DNA of 41,797 nucleotides from NCBI GenBank assembly GCA_009731375.1, contig BJOX01000019.1, positions 1,355,989-1,397,785 on the forward strand, written 5' to 3'. This document shows, piece by piece, positions 41,782-41,797 of this stretch; within the stretch, counting starts at the first letter, position 1; the number at the start of each line of letters is the position of its first letter. The DNA is from Paulinella micropora. Taxonomy: Eukaryota; Cercozoa; Imbricatea; Euglyphida. Below the pieces are notes generated by a model, which searched no databases, was not told where the DNA came from, and saw nothing but the letters and a program-made list of their open reading frames with translations. The translations under genes and the position numbers were made by a program.

Positions 41782-41797
41782 GAGAGAGAGAGACAGA
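41578..41797. repeat. (GA)n microsatellite at window end
   Basis: GA array with GCAGACAGA interruptions, running off the window. Bases 41518-41577 are unique with nothing recognised. Confidence 0.95.

Overview
This is a stretch of eukaryotic nuclear DNA dominated by simple-sequence repeats and decayed transposable elements. The evidence for a eukaryote is a Ty3/gypsy-type gag-pol, a tRNA-derived SINE with A and B boxes, a foldback MITE, an exon with canonical splice sites, and kilobases of di-, tri-, tetra- and pentanucleotide repeats. Nothing fixes the lineage. A repeat-rich alga or other large-genome eukaryote would fit, but that is a guess. It is an assembled scaffold with six N gaps, several of them next to poly-G or poly-C runs.

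Layout. 1-3600: compound microsatellites (GT, GA, pyrimidine tracts, CTGT, GTGA, TATG) with short unique spacers. 3600-4440: two copies of an unclassified interspersed family with (GATA)n tails; two more copies lie at 27.7-28.8 kb. 4449-5740: remains of an unidentified minus-strand gene, with one clean 99-codon exon and one upstream exon fragment, separated by trinucleotide repeats. 5741-8000: non-coding, with a TATA-bearing promoter-like module on the minus strand at 7285-7436. 8013-9577: a decayed, charged, helical plus-strand ORF containing an internally duplicated module of about 110-120 residues. 9926-18920: a plus-strand Ty3/gypsy element carrying gag, protease, reverse transcriptase, RNase H, zinc-binding and catalytic integrase domains, a GPY/F module and a long C-terminal extension. 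It is broken by about ten frameshifts and three in-frame stops. The protease DTGA motif reads DTMA and the second integrase aspartate reads valine, so this copy cannot be autonomous. 18.9-21.8 kb: a purine tract, GC-rich subrepeats, a TATA-like box, a 59-60 bp minisatellite, and a plus-strand module homologous to 7285-7436 but inverted relative to it.

22.6-24.6 kb: a cluster of a foldback MITE family (intact copies at 23211, 27095 and 41305) and a unique segment enclosed by (ATATT)n. 24.6-27.1 kb: GAA/TTC and GA/CT tracts with inverted and direct duplications. 27.1-30.2 kb: (GATA)n fields with the interspersed family and a 304-308 bp higher-order repeat. 30.2-31.3 kb: two head-to-tail SINE copies with (ATT)n tails, the second running into a 467-base gap. 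31.3-34.4 kb: tandem duplications and two strong hairpins. 34.4-41.8 kb: long CATA, CAGA, GATA and TATG fields with GC-rich islands, an identical 484-bp segment on both sides of a gap (probably an unmerged overlap), and an 11-copy satellite whose repeat length varies in steps of 4 bp.

The genes do not form a pathway. The retroelement parts make one former gag-pol unit, the SINE would have depended on a LINE elsewhere, and the rest is repeat turnover. I found no clear new functional system. The best candidates for follow-up are the unusual extra domains of the Ty3 element, the outward-facing inverted promoter modules, and the way retroelement tails sit inside microsatellites of the same motif.
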